A DNA stretch of 64,000 bases from Leucobacter viscericola (GTDB lineage: Bacteria > Actinomycetota > Actinomycetes > Actinomycetales > Microbacteriaceae), in assembly GCF_011299575.1 (NCBI RefSeq), contig NZ_CP049863.1, forward strand, positions 1,674,001-1,738,000, given 5' to 3'. Shown here in pieces: positions 16,609 to 26,251 of this stretch. The notes beneath the pieces were generated by a model. That model made no database searches, had not been told where the DNA came from, and saw only the letters and a list, made by a program, of their open reading frames with translations. The position numbers and the translations under genes are program-made. Position 1 is the stretch's first letter. The number at the start of each line of letters is the position of its first letter.

Positions 16609-18048
16609 TTAATGTTGATGCAACGCACGCGCCGCATCAGTAATCGCGCCAGTCATTGACGGGTAGACCGCAAACGCCGACGCAACCTGGTCGACTGTCA
16701 GCCGGTGCTCTACGGCGAGCGCTAGCGGAAAAATGAGTTCACTCGCGCGGTGCGCAACAATCACGCCGCCGATCACGGTGCCGGATGCTTTCCATGCGAA
16801 CAACTTCACGAAACCGTCGGTGAAACCGATCATCTTCGCGCGCGGATTCAAGCTGAGTGGGATCGTGTGCTCAATCGCCTGAGCCACGTCGCGAGCCTCG
16901 GCGAGGCTGCTCGCATTCCACCCGACCGTCGCGATTTCGGGGTACGTGAAGACGTTGGCCGCAACGTTGCGCAGGTCAATCGGTCGCACGAAGTCGCCGA
17001 GCGCGTGCATGATCGCGGTGCGCCCCTGCATCGCAGCAACCGAGGCGAGCGGATAGAAATCGGTGCAGTCACCCGCCGCATAAATCGAAGGGATCGCAGT
17101 GCGCGCCACCTTGTTCACGCGAATGTGCCCACTCTCGGTGAGCTGCACACCGGCCTCTTCGAGCCCAAGATTCGCCGTGTTCGGGATCGAGCCCACCGCC
17201 ATGAGGCAGTGCGATCCCTCGACAGTGCGGCCGTCTTCCAGGGCCACGACAACGCCGTTCTCCGTGCGGGTGACCGACTCGGCGCGGGACTTCGACATCA
17301 CGTTCATGCCGAGCCGCGCGAACTCGCGCTCAATAACGGCAGCGGCGTCGGGATCCTCACCCGGCAGCACCTGGTCACGGCTCGACACGAGCGTAACCTC
17401 CGCACCGAGGGTGCGGTAAGCGTTCGCGAACTCCGCGCCAGTCACACCCGAGCCCACCACAACGAGGTGCTCCGGGATCGCGGGCAGATCATAGAGCTGT
17501 TTCCAGTTCAGGATCCGCTCACCGTCTGGCTTTGCCGAGTCGAGTTCACGAGGGCTCGCACCCACGGCCAGCACAATCGTGTCGGCCTCGATGCGATCAA
17601 AGTCGGTGCCGCCGGATCCGGCGGAGGTTGAAACCAGCACGGCGCCGACGCCGTCGAGGCGCCCCTCGCCCTGCACAACGTGCACTCCTGCAGATTCGAG
17701 AGTCTGCAACATGTCGACCGACTGGGCTCCAGCCATCGCCATGAGTCGCTTGTTGACCGCAGCGAGGTTGACGGCAATCTCGGGGCGCACAGGCTTGCCG
17801 TCTCCCCCGGGAACAAACGCTTGCACACCAAGCCGCCCAGAGTCACGAACCGCCTGCACGGCACCCGCCGTGCCAATCAGGCTCTTCGAGGGCACAACGT
17901 CAGTGAGCACCGCTGCTCCGCCGACACCGGCCCGCTCGATCAGCGTGACATCGGCTCCCTGCTGGGCGCCGGCGAGAGCCGCCTCGTAGCCGCCAGGGCC
18001 ACCTCCGAGCACAACGATCCGATGCTTGCGTTCATGCGATTTGGCCAT
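16609..18048 (-). CDS. NAD(P)H-quinone dehydrogenase of the LpdA type (flavoprotein disulfide reductase fold)
   Basis: A 479-residue protein with FAD motif VVLGGGPGGYEAA (12-24), NAD motif VVVGSGVTGAEFA and a C-terminal dimerisation domain. The place of the redox CxxxxC motif reads GVGGAAVLTDVVPSKSLI, so both cysteines are lost. This matches actinobacterial LpdA (Rv3303c-like), which reduces quinones with NAD(P)H instead of disulfides. Final His-Glu pair residues are also absent or changed. It lies 124 bp upstream of the copper lipoprotein gene on the same strand. I see no E2 or E1 partner, consistent with a non-dihydrolipoamide role. Confidence 0.87.
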   Translation of the reverse strand: MAKSHERKHRIVVLGGGPGGYEAALAGAQQGADVTLIERAGVGGAAVLTDVVPSKSLIGTAGAVQAVRDSGRLGVQAFVPGGDGKPVRPEIAVNLAAVNKRLMAMAGAQSVDMLQTLESAGVHVVQGEGRLDGVGAVLVSTSAGSGGTDFDRIEADTIVLAVGASPRELDSAKPDGERILNWKQLYDLPAIPEHLVVVGSGVTGAEFANAYRTLGAEVTLVSSRDQVLPGEDPDAAAVIEREFARLGMNVMSKSRAESVTRTENGVVVALEDGRTVEGSHCLMAVGSIPNTANLGLEEAGVQLTESGHIRVNKVARTAIPSIYAAGDCTDFYPLASVAAMQGRTAIMHALGDFVRPIDLRNVAANVFTYPEIATVGWNASSLAEARDVAQAIEHTIPLSLNPRAKMIGFTDGFVKLFAWKASGTVIGGVIVAHRASELIFPLALAVEHRLTVDQVASAFAVYPSMTGAITDAARALHQH

Positions 18049-18072
18049 GACTCCAAGCTTACGCTGCTATAC

Positions 18073-20223
18073 CTACTTGAGTCCCTTCGCGTTGTAGCGG
18101 TAGAGGAACGCCGCCATCGCTTCTCGCGAAACGGCATTCGACGGTCCAAAAGTTCCGTCTGCATTACCCGTGGTAATTCCGACGGACTTAAGCCAGGCGA
18201 TCTGCTTGTAGAACTTATGAGTCTTCGGAACATCAGAGAATGGCGCGGCAGTAGGGGTAAAGGTTGGACTACCCGCGTATCGGTACAAGAACGCAGCCAT
18301 CGCCTCTCGCGAAACAGCATCTTTAGGCTTAAATGTGCCGTCCGCATTACCCGTGGTGATCTTTTCGCTACTCATCCACATGATGTAGGTGTAAAAGCGT
18401 TGAGATTTAGGGACATCGGAGAACGTCTTGGCGGTTGCGGGTACCTTGAAGTTCCTGACTTTTCTCATCCGGAACAGGAATGCCGACATGGCTTCTCGTG
18501 AAATTGATTCCCCTGGCCTAAAAGAACCATCTGCGTATCCACTAGAGATCTTCCGATTCACAAGCCACATTATTTCCTTGCGGAACTTGTGGCTCGTTGG
18601 GACGTCGTAACCAACCGTCGTTGTACGCCATTCAGAGGCGACGGTCGATGTCTCCTCAATCATTCTCGCCGCGTTAGACTGCCAAGTGTTTCCTGAGACA
18701 AAATTCGGGTAACCTCTGAAGGTCTTCCATGGGCTCGCAAATTGTTGGGACTCTGCGCACGGGGTATTCCAATTGCACTGATAAGACATGATGTCCCGTG
18801 CGGCACCGGGAACCGCATACCCGTGTATGTACCCCTCGTCGCCATAAGTAACATTGGAATGATCAGGGTCATGATTCGCCCCGAGATTGTGACCTACTTC
18901 ATGGGCAAAGGCGAAGTGCGGACATTGCACCCCGCCCCTAATGGCGTCCTGTGTAGCGACAACATTGAAACCATAACTGGCATCATAGGCAAGCTGGCCA
19001 ATGTTCTTATTGTACTTTCCTTGCCCGGCCCTCCAAGCCACCCCGCAGGTGTAGGAATAGTTGTCCTTGGTTGACGAGGTTGGCACAATCATCGAAACAA
19101 TGTCAGCACCGAGTTCGTTTCGTCGGCTGTGAACATTGGCAAAAACACCTTTGCCCCTATCAAGGGCTTTAAGATCCTCCCCCATATCCCACAGATTTTG
19201 GGAAAAGCTCACACCCATTGCCCCCAATAGGCGCAATCGAGTCCTAATACCGGAGTATTCGAACGCAGCGTTGGCTTCGCCAATTAGACCCCTCATCTGA
19301 CCCTCTGCCACCGCGGCTCCGCCAATCCCGTTTGCCGCTACGGCCAGTACCGTAACTTCGTAGTTTGGCGCCTTCGCTGCTTTGTAAGCTGCAGAGCCAG
19401 GCACTAAGGGCACGCCATTATCTTCATACTCCGGGGCATCCAACTCTAGTTCCCCATCCTTCGGTGGGGCATCGTCATCAACAAACGTGCGTTCCACGCC
19501 AGGTGTATTCGATGAAACTTCATCTATTTGGTAGAGCGTTTCTCCCGTTGCTTCAACACGAATGCTGTCTTCTCCTGTCGAGTTGATACTCGCGGAAAGC
19601 TGATATTCGCCCGCGTCGTCTGGAGAGAACACGAAGGATGCGAGTGAAGTATTCCCACCCCCTACACTTTCATCACCTAGCACTTCGACGACTGGCTGTG
19701 AGCCTCCATCCAGCGGAGCCATCACCGCGACCTCTCGAATGTTGATATGCCGAATCTCGCCATCAAAGGCTTGAAAGTCAAAGCTTTCTGCAGATGAGAC
19801 CACCGTGCGTTCAGCTAGATCGCCTGATTTCAAATCGCTTTCGGCAACTAGCGCGTGAAGCGCAGCACCTGCATCAAAATCAACAAGTCGAGAACGCTGG
19901 GCTTCACCGGATAGATTCTGCCCTTCGCTATTCATTCCCGCAGTTGGGCTCTCGTCCAAGAACCACGTTTCGTCCGAAGGTTCAGTAATCTGAATTGAAT
20001 CTTTTGACCCCGAATCGCCGCTACTATCATCCACCTCTGGACCCTCAAGGGGCGATTCTGCTTGTGTTTTCTCGCTACCAGTCGAATCCTCGGCTGCCGA
20101 GTCAGAAGAATCTTCCGCATTTGCTGGATTCGGCACGGCAAATCCTGATAATCCAATCATCAACGGCACAAAGAGAAAGAATGTGATCGATCTTTGTCTA
20201 GGATGACAAAACTTTGAAGTCAT
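18073..20223 (-). CDS. Secreted SLH-domain metzincin metalloprotease
   Basis: A 716-residue exported protein: signal peptide 1-36 ending in ANA, an acidic Ser/Glu-rich stretch (37-115), a propeptide-like region, and a metzincin catalytic domain with zinc motif HEVGHNLGANHD (441-452) and Met-turn DIMSY (Met479), as in reprolysin-like peptidases. Three S-layer homology repeats fill the C-terminus (about 545-716), each with the pattern G-ADG-F-P-SREAM. SLH domains bind wall polymers, so the protease should stay on the cell surface. The gene is visibly lower in GC than its neighbours. It is divergent from a LAXTG-anchored protein with an AT-rich 50-bp gap. Confidence 0.9.
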   Translation of the reverse strand: MTSKFCHPRQRSITFFLFVPLMIGLSGFAVPNPANAEDSSDSAAEDSTGSEKTQAESPLEGPEVDDSSGDSGSKDSIQITEPSDETWFLDESPTAGMNSEGQNLSGEAQRSRLVDFDAGAALHALVAESDLKSGDLAERTVVSSAESFDFQAFDGEIRHINIREVAVMAPLDGGSQPVVEVLGDESVGGGNTSLASFVFSPDDAGEYQLSASINSTGEDSIRVEATGETLYQIDEVSSNTPGVERTFVDDDAPPKDGELELDAPEYEDNGVPLVPGSAAYKAAKAPNYEVTVLAVAANGIGGAAVAEGQMRGLIGEANAAFEYSGIRTRLRLLGAMGVSFSQNLWDMGEDLKALDRGKGVFANVHSRRNELGADIVSMIVPTSSTKDNYSYTCGVAWRAGQGKYNKNIGQLAYDASYGFNVVATQDAIRGGVQCPHFAFAHEVGHNLGANHDPDHSNVTYGDEGYIHGYAVPGAARDIMSYQCNWNTPCAESQQFASPWKTFRGYPNFVSGNTWQSNAARMIEETSTVASEWRTTTVGYDVPTSHKFRKEIMWLVNRKISSGYADGSFRPGESISREAMSAFLFRMRKVRNFKVPATAKTFSDVPKSQRFYTYIMWMSSEKITTGNADGTFKPKDAVSREAMAAFLYRYAGSPTFTPTAAPFSDVPKTHKFYKQIAWLKSVGITTGNADGTFGPSNAVSREAMAAFLYRYNAKGLK

Positions 20224-20273
20224 TCTTCAAATTTAATGAATTTATTTATATATTGTCAAACTCACTTGCTTAG
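20224..20273. promoter_or_regulatory. AT-rich divergent promoter of the surface-protein pair
   Basis: The 50-bp gap between the two surface-protein starts is strongly AT-rich, with TTTATTTATATATTGTC near 20240-20256, in sharp contrast to the GC-rich surroundings. It must hold both promoters; TATATT is a fair -10 candidate. No clear ribosome binding site is seen for either gene. Confidence 0.4.
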
Positions 20274-21077
20274 ATGCATTTTCCCCTGTTAGCTTTGGCA
20301 ACTATGAGCGCATCCTCAATTTTCAGTCTTCCAGCGGTTGCCGCAATCGTCTTCGCCGCCACTGGATTACTACCTGCTTCAGAACTACCCGAATCTCCCC
20401 TTCCTAATACTGAGGTGTCGGGCGAAAGTCCTTTGGAACAGAAAACCTTCAGCGTTCCCGAAACTGATTCAGGCGAGCGTCACGTATCTCCTGATGGTTC
20501 TAAGCTCGACTCCGTCGGTCCAGATTCACAAGTCATGGCCGAAGCCCCGTTGCTCGCAGTGCCAGGCGTAGCGCTCTCCGCTGGTTTCACCATCGCCCCG
20601 AACTCCACAAGCCCGGGGGGCACCGTGCAAATCAGCGGATCCTGCGGTGAGAGCTCAAGCCCACCAGACAGCATCAATGCAGACTTTTCCCACCAGACAC
20701 TGACGAATGACACAGACGGAGAAACCTACTTTTCTTTCGATCTACCGGTCGGTTCAGATGGGTACGTGGCACACTCGATTCACATTCCGTTGACAGCGAG
20801 TGCTGGAGAGTACACCGTCAGGTATAGCTGCTTCTACGACGACACTGGTATGAAAATTCCCGGCGCGAATTTCACAATACTTGGTTCGGAAACCCCGCCC
20901 CCCACGGAGGCGCCTCGCTCTACAGCCCAACCGACCCCAGCGCAGAAGCCCGAGGAACTCGCAAAAACGGGAAATCAACCGCGGCAAACCGGCACCATCT
21001 TGGCGACGGTTTTAGCTCTGGCGGGATCCTTGTTACTTACCCGCGCGGCCGCACTCAGGAAGCGCGCACACGTTTAA
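20274..21077 (+). CDS. LAXTG-anchored surface protein of unknown function
   Basis: A 267-residue protein: hydrophobic signal segment (about 1-36), a Pro/Ser/Glu-rich linker, a beta-rich domain (about 100-205) with two cysteines (ISGSCGESS, YSCFYDD), a Pro/Thr-rich stalk, and a sortase signal of LAKTG (229-233), a 17-residue hydrophobic helix and a basic tail RKRAHV. LAXTG is the motif used by class E sortases of high-GC actinobacteria. An in-frame TAG directly before ATG 20274 excludes a longer start; ATG 20304 is also possible. Its end overlaps the convergent SIP-domain gene by 4 bp. Shared low GC links it to the SLH protease. Confidence 0.8.
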   Translation: MHFPLLALATMSASSIFSLPAVAAIVFAATGLLPASELPESPLPNTEVSGESPLEQKTFSVPETDSGERHVSPDGSKLDSVGPDSQVMAEAPLLAVPGVALSAGFTIAPNSTSPGGTVQISGSCGESSSPPDSINADFSHQTLTNDTDGETYFSFDLPVGSDGYVAHSIHIPLTASAGEYTVRYSCFYDDTGMKIPGANFTILGSETPPPTEAPRSTAQPTPAQKPEELAKTGNQPRQTGTILATVLALAGSLLLTRAAALRKRAHV

Positions 21078-21544
21078 TCAGAAGAACCGAAGCAGTCCCG
21101 CGCGCAGTTCGGGTCGCAGAAGCGGGGCAACCGCTTTTTCAGGCGACGATCGAAACTGCGCCAGTATCCCTGCATGACCACGTTCTCGCGGCACCCCGTC
21201 CAGAGGTGAAAGTTGCGATCCACGCCGCTGTCTGGCCACAACCACTCGTCGAACCAGGCGTCGACGGCGGTCTCCAAGGCGACTCCCGGATCCTGCTCAA
21301 CAGTGGCGCGTGATCCCGCACACAACCAGGTTGCCGCGACGTTTACCGGCAGAGGCAGCGGCTCGATCTGGGCCTTATCGGAGGCTTCAATGAAGACCTG
21401 CCCGTAGGCGGTCTCGGGCAGGTTCTGCAGCCACTCGCGAATCTCATCAAGATCGCCCGCGTCACCCGCGGCGAGTACGCAATCGAGTCCGTCAGGGTCG
21501 ACGACAGAGGTGACCTCTGAACCGTCTGAATCGAATGCCTGCAC
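21074..21544 (-). CDS. SIP-domain protein (siderophore-interacting protein type)
   Basis: A 156-residue protein matching the C-terminal NAD(P)H-binding half of siderophore-interacting proteins: DCVLAAGDAGDLDEIREWLQ at the start, then QVFIEA, and a closing GYWR motif (MQGYWRSFDRR). The N-terminal FAD-binding barrel of full-length SIPs is missing, so this is a stand-alone SIP domain. The C-terminal tail has three cysteines (CDPNCARDC). GTG 21544 is used; its ribosome binding site is poor and the transcript may be nearly leaderless. Iron reduction is the family role, but a protein without the FAD domain needs a partner. Confidence 0.75.
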   Translation of the reverse strand: MQAFDSDGSEVTSVVDPDGLDCVLAAGDAGDLDEIREWLQNLPETAYGQVFIEASDKAQIEPLPLPVNVAATWLCAGSRATVEQDPGVALETAVDAWFDEWLWPDSGVDRNFHLWTGCRENVVMQGYWRSFDRRLKKRLPRFCDPNCARDCFGSSD

Positions 21545-21553
21545 ACCTCTATA

Positions 21554-21572
21554 TTAGGGCATCCTAAGTTAC
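21554..21572. promoter_or_regulatory. Possible DtxR/IdeR-like iron box before the SIP-domain gene
   Basis: The 19 bp starting TTAGGGCATCCTAA match the classical DtxR/IdeR consensus at 13 of 19 positions by my count and contain a perfect TTAGG/CCTAA inverted pair (21554-21558, 21563-21567). It lies 9 bp upstream of the GTG, where binding would block transcription. Weak but meaningful given the SIP-domain product. Confidence 0.35.
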
Positions 21573-21767
21573 ATCGGGTGAACTCTCGGCATTCGGTCAG
21601 TGTCGCTGTTTGCGGGCCCGCTCGGCGCCAAAATGTTTGCTCAGGCCGCACCGCAAGCACAGTCGCAAACCGCAACGTACCTGACCCGGCATTTGAAACG
21701 ACGTAAGATCGACAATCAGAACTCCACGCAATACCCATTAACGCCGATGTTGGAAGGACAGTCGTCA

Positions 21768-24560
21768 ATGACGAGGATCGACTCCGCTCACGAAACACTT
21801 ACAGAGGAATTTCGGGGTACCGGTTCGATTTCCGACGACATCGCGGAGCCTCGCGCGACGCAAGCCGACCCGGGCAGTGTTCTCGAACGGGATCCCGGAA
21901 TGCCGTCGAGCACCTGGCGCCTCCGCAGCGATGCCTGGGAGTATCTGCGATTCGGCGTGAAGCGTCTCGCGCTCGGCAACGACGACACCGACACGCTCAC
22001 CCCAGACAGTGAGATCTACCGCTCGCTGCGCTCGCTCGAGACCATCGAGATGTACTGGGCCGGCTTCGGTCAGCGATATGTGACCGGGATTACAGACCTG
22101 CTCGAAACCGGCGACTACGTCACCGCACTCGACCGCATCGGTCGAGTCGTCAACCGCCTGCGCGGCGACACGGTTCCCGAGGACCCCCGCGAAGAGTTCA
22201 TTGACGAACTCGATCGCCTGGAGACCAGCGGCGACGGCGATCCTCGCCCCCGCTTCGAGGTGCTCGTGGTCGACGAGACCACAGCGGCCGACCGCGACAC
22301 GATGCGCGCGGAGGCTCTACGCCTGCGTAATCCGGCCGACGACTTTATCTACGAGTACGTCATCGTCCCCTCCGCCGACGATGCTGTTGCCGCCATTCTC
22401 ACCAACCCCAACATTCTCGCCTGCGTCGTGCGCCCAGGCTTCAGCGACCGCACTCGACAGAGCCTCAGCAAAGACCTCAAAGAGGCCATCGGTCTCGCCC
22501 GCACCGACTCAGAGAACACCAACACGATTGCTCCAGCGCGCAGTTCCCTCGCTTCGGTGCAGCGGGTGCTGGGGATCGCCGACACACTCGCCGCGATCCG
22601 CCCCGAGCTCGATCTCTATCTCATGGCGGGCGCACACATCGAAGAGCTCGCCGGGGCACTGACCCGCCGCTTCCGTCGTGTGTTCAGGCGCGAGGATCAG
22701 CTGGAGCTTCACCTCACGCTCCTTCGCCGTGTCTCTCACCTCTACGACACCCCGTTTTTCAGCGCGATTCAGGATCACGCACGGCGCCCCGTCGGGGTCT
22801 TCCATGCACTGCCGGTGGCGCGTGGTGGCTCCGTAGTATCGTCCAAATGGATCAAGGATCTCGAGACGTTTTACGGCCTGAACCTGTTGCTCGCCGAAAC
22901 CTCGGCAACCTCGGGCGGGCTCGATTCACTGCTCGCACCGGTCGGCACCATCAAGAAGGCTCAGGATCTTGCCGCGCGTGCATACGGTGCAAAGCACACG
23001 TTCTTCGTGACGAACGGCACGTCAACCGCCAACAAGATTGTGCACCAGGCGCTGGTCGCGCCGAACGACGTGGTGATGGTTGACCGCAACTGCCACAAGT
23101 CCCACCACCACGCGGTGATGCTCACAGGAGCAAGGCCCGCCTACCTCGAGGCCTACCCGCTGAACGATTTCGCCTTCTATGGCGCAGTTCCAATCAACCG
23201 CATCAAACAGATGCTGCTCGATTACCGTGCGGCGGGCCGCCTCGACGAGGTGCGAATGATCACCCTCACCAACTGCACGTTCGACGGGATTGTCTACGAT
23301 CCCGAGCGCGTGATGGCCGAGTGCCTCGCGATTAAACCCGACCTCGTGTTCCTCTGGGACGAAGCGTGGTTTGCGTTCGCGGCGTTCCACCCGGTCACCC
23401 GCCGCCGCACCGCAATGTCGGCGGCTAAGCGCCTGGAAGATCGCCTGAAGAGTTCCACGCACGCAGCCGCGTACCGCGAACAGCAGTCGCGGTTGTTCAA
23501 GACTGACGGCGATCCTGCCCCCGATTCGGCTTGGTTGTCCGAGCGGCTGATCCCCTCGCCCGATGCGCACATTCGCGTTTACGCAACGCAGTCGACGCAC
23601 AAGACGCTCACTGCGCTCCGTCAGGGCTCAATGATCCACGTCTATGACCAGGACTGGGTGCGTGAGGCTGAAGAGTCGTTCCACGAGGCGTACATGACCC
23701 ACACCTCGACCTCACCGAACTACCAGATCCTCTCTTCGCTCGACATCGGCCGCCGCCAGGTGGAGCTCGAGGGCTTCGAGCTTGTGCAGCGCCAGCTCGA
23801 TCTCGCGACGAGCCTCGCCCAGGCGATCGCACGTCACCCGCTGCTGAGGCGCACGTTCCGCGTGCTCACGGCGCACGATCTGATCCCCGCGGAGCACCGC
23901 GAGGTTGGCCGCCCGATGCCGCTGCGCGACGGGCTGACGAGCATGTGGCAGGCGTGGGCCAACGACGAGTTTGTAGTTGATCCGTCGCGCATCACGATCG
24001 AGATCAGCCGCACCGGCGTTGACGGTGACACGTTCAAGCACGAGCACTTGATGGACCGTTACGGCATCCAAGTCAACAAAACCAGCCGTAACACGGTGCT
24101 GTTCATGACAAACATCGGCACCTCGCGCAGCGCGGTCGCGTACCTCATCGAGGTGCTCGTCAAGCTCGCTGATCGTTTTGAAGAGGAGCAGGCGCAGCGT
24201 GATCCCGAGCTGCCCGGCGACCTATCAGTGCCTTCTCCTCCCCTGCCAGACTTCAGCGCGTTTGCGCCGGGCTACGCGACCGACGCTGTGTTGCCGGACG
24301 GCGACCTGCGGGCGGCGTTCTTCAACGGGCAGCGGCGCGGCACGGTCGAGCACGTCTCCCCCGAAGCGCTGCGCGAGCGGGTGCGCACCGGCGAAAAGCC
24401 GGTCTCGGCCGGCTTCGTGACGCCGTATCCTCCGGGATTCCCGGTGCTGGTTCCGGGTCAGGTCATCACGTCGGAGGTGCTCGACTTTTTGGCGGCGCTA
24501 GATACCCGTGAGATCCACGGCTTCGACGCCCGCCGCGGGTATCGGGTGCTGCGGGGGTAG
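21768..24560 (+). CDS. Large Orn/Lys/Arg decarboxylase-family PLP enzyme
   Basis: A 930-residue fold-type I decarboxylase. PLP lysine is Lys612 in TQSTHKTLTALRQG, with the major-domain start HTFFVTNGTSTANKIV and Asp in LVFLWDEAWFAF; the C-terminal domain begins near residue 760. The family converts ornithine, lysine or arginine to putrescine, cadaverine or agmatine. It is much longer than the 710-755 residues of enterobacterial members because of a 300-residue N-terminal part with a helical segment and a response-regulator-like wing. ATG 21768 is chosen for GGAAGGA upstream. Amine oxidases and a polyamine importer lie within 25 kb. Substrate cannot be read. Confidence 0.9.
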   Translation: MTRIDSAHETLTEEFRGTGSISDDIAEPRATQADPGSVLERDPGMPSSTWRLRSDAWEYLRFGVKRLALGNDDTDTLTPDSEIYRSLRSLETIEMYWAGFGQRYVTGITDLLETGDYVTALDRIGRVVNRLRGDTVPEDPREEFIDELDRLETSGDGDPRPRFEVLVVDETTAADRDTMRAEALRLRNPADDFIYEYVIVPSADDAVAAILTNPNILACVVRPGFSDRTRQSLSKDLKEAIGLARTDSENTNTIAPARSSLASVQRVLGIADTLAAIRPELDLYLMAGAHIEELAGALTRRFRRVFRREDQLELHLTLLRRVSHLYDTPFFSAIQDHARRPVGVFHALPVARGGSVVSSKWIKDLETFYGLNLLLAETSATSGGLDSLLAPVGTIKKAQDLAARAYGAKHTFFVTNGTSTANKIVHQALVAPNDVVMVDRNCHKSHHHAVMLTGARPAYLEAYPLNDFAFYGAVPINRIKQMLLDYRAAGRLDEVRMITLTNCTFDGIVYDPERVMAECLAIKPDLVFLWDEAWFAFAAFHPVTRRRTAMSAAKRLEDRLKSSTHAAAYREQQSRLFKTDGDPAPDSAWLSERLIPSPDAHIRVYATQSTHKTLTALRQGSMIHVYDQDWVREAEESFHEAYMTHTSTSPNYQILSSLDIGRRQVELEGFELVQRQLDLATSLAQAIARHPLLRRTFRVLTAHDLIPAEHREVGRPMPLRDGLTSMWQAWANDEFVVDPSRITIEISRTGVDGDTFKHEHLMDRYGIQVNKTSRNTVLFMTNIGTSRSAVAYLIEVLVKLADRFEEEQAQRDPELPGDLSVPSPPLPDFSAFAPGYATDAVLPDGDLRAAFFNGQRRGTVEHVSPEALRERVRTGEKPVSAGFVTPYPPGFPVLVPGQVITSEVLDFLAALDTREIHGFDARRGYRVLRG

Positions 24561-24623
24561 ACACTTGCAACCCGAGTGGACAAATTGCGAGAGAAGCTTC
24601 AACTTAGCTAGAAAGTTGCGCGA

Positions 24624-26210
24624 TTGACAAAAGTGGAGCCAACCACCGAGAGCTATTCAAAGCCATTGAACGGGAGAAAGCTCTTTAAGCTTCTGAGCGC
24701 AAGCAAAACAAGAATTGCGTCAAGTACAGCTCGCACACGATGCTCTGCACATCCTCCATCGATCTCTGGAATCCCGGCTATTACACCCGAAGAGGGGAAG
24801 TCAGCCTTTAAACTCGGTTCGATCATTGTGCCCTTGGTTTTTACGGTATTCAGTGCACAATTCATATTGATGTCAGACAAGGAATTGGGGTCAATTGGAA
24901 AATTATTTAACCCCGAAAAGATTTTTCTGAGCACAGATTTTATTACAACAACACAATTCTCACTTGCGGTTTTGATATGGACAATACTTATTTTCACAGC
25001 GCTTCTGAACAAGGGTCGTCAGCAATACCTTGTCCGTTATCGGCTCCGCGCTCCGATTCTTGCTCTCCTCGCGATCATGAACATCATGACGGTCCTCTGC
25101 ATAGCCGCACTTTTTATCGACTGGAACAATTCAGATGGAGAGTCGCATTCAGAATCAGTCATTCTCACACTGGTCGTCATACTGATCACGATCACGACAA
25201 TGGCTGCGGCTTGGAGCATTGAGTTTAAGAACTCAGCCCTCACTGGCACTTTTACGCAGGCCAAACATCTTTGGTTGAAATCGCACGGTCGCTATATTTC
25301 ACAAAGCATCAACAAGAAAAGAAGAAAGCTGCCTCTCGCCGTTCAGAACCAAGCGCGAGATGTACAGAGAAGCGTTGGTTTTTCACGATTTAAGTCGTCC
25401 CTCTACGCAACTATCAGTTTTGGGAGTTTGGTCGCACTCCTAAGTGGCCTAGAAGACGATGGAACAAATACGTCGCCTGGAGAAGTCGCCGCCATCCAGT
25501 GGGAAGCACCGCCCGCTTGGATACTCATTTTGTTATTCGTCTTGACAGGACTACTTTTTTTCGGGATCTCCTACACTCCCATACTTGGATCTCAACTAAT
25601 CAGGTTACTTCGGAAGTGGCTCAAGAAATCACCTGGAAGTGTCGACAAGAAGGAAGTTACCAGTTTTCCCACCACGAGTGTTGTTTGCGTGTATATGGGC
25701 TTCCTCCCTCTCTTCCTCTTTGTTCCAGCCTCTACAGCATTCCCCAGCCTCTTTTCAACGCTAGCCCTTCTCACGTTTGCTTGGGTTGTTGTAACTACTG
25801 TCTTCTTCTACGGATTCGTCTTAACTTTTGATCCAACGGTTTACGACCTTAGGAAAACAGTAAATTCAAGCAGGAAATCTGAGCTGAGTCAGAGACCTCC
25901 GAAGAAGCGAGCCCCTCGCACCAAGGCATTGAACTTCTGGTTGCAATTTCTTTACGCTGAAGCGGATATCAAATGGGGCCTTCGCAGCAGAGAACTCCGT
26001 CGACTACGTGAACGATTTTGCCTAAGCCAACAGATGTTCGAGCCGAAAAAAAGCCACTGTCCAATCAGCGGAAGACAATTCTCCGGCGGACAACCGCCCC
26101 AAACCGCAGGAGAAGCCACTATCATCCAGCGGGATTACGCTCCCCAGAAAACCAGCCAGGACTTACAACGTGGCAGTTTGTTCGTGAAATTTTCCCACAA
26201 AAGCCCCTGA
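24624..26210 (+). CDS. Low-GC orphan multi-pass membrane protein
   Basis: A 528-residue protein with seven or eight hydrophobic helices (for example IIVPLVFTVFSAQFIL, LILLFVLTGLLFFGISYTP and VCVYMGFLPLFLFVPAS), a basic cytoplasmic loop rich in KKRRK and a basic C-terminal tail. I recognise no family. Base composition and codon use are clearly more AT-rich than the flanking decarboxylase and nucleoside phosphorylase genes, which indicates recent transfer. The start is uncertain: TTG 24624 or GTG 24633 fit the open frame, without a strong ribosome binding site. It is directly followed by a VapBC pair, typical of an accessory insertion. Confidence 0.7.
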   Translation: MTKVEPTTESYSKPLNGRKLFKLLSASKTRIASSTARTRCSAHPPSISGIPAITPEEGKSAFKLGSIIVPLVFTVFSAQFILMSDKELGSIGKLFNPEKIFLSTDFITTTQFSLAVLIWTILIFTALLNKGRQQYLVRYRLRAPILALLAIMNIMTVLCIAALFIDWNNSDGESHSESVILTLVVILITITTMAAAWSIEFKNSALTGTFTQAKHLWLKSHGRYISQSINKKRRKLPLAVQNQARDVQRSVGFSRFKSSLYATISFGSLVALLSGLEDDGTNTSPGEVAAIQWEAPPAWILILLFVLTGLLFFGISYTPILGSQLIRLLRKWLKKSPGSVDKKEVTSFPTTSVVCVYMGFLPLFLFVPASTAFPSLFSTLALLTFAWVVVTTVFFYGFVLTFDPTVYDLRKTVNSSRKSELSQRPPKKRAPRTKALNFWLQFLYAEADIKWGLRSRELRRLRERFCLSQQMFEPKKSHCPISGRQFSGGQPPQTAGEATIIQRDYAPQKTSQDLQRGSLFVKFSHKSP

Positions 26211-26251
26211 GCACATGACTCGCCCAACTCCTCCGCGACGAAACTCAGACG

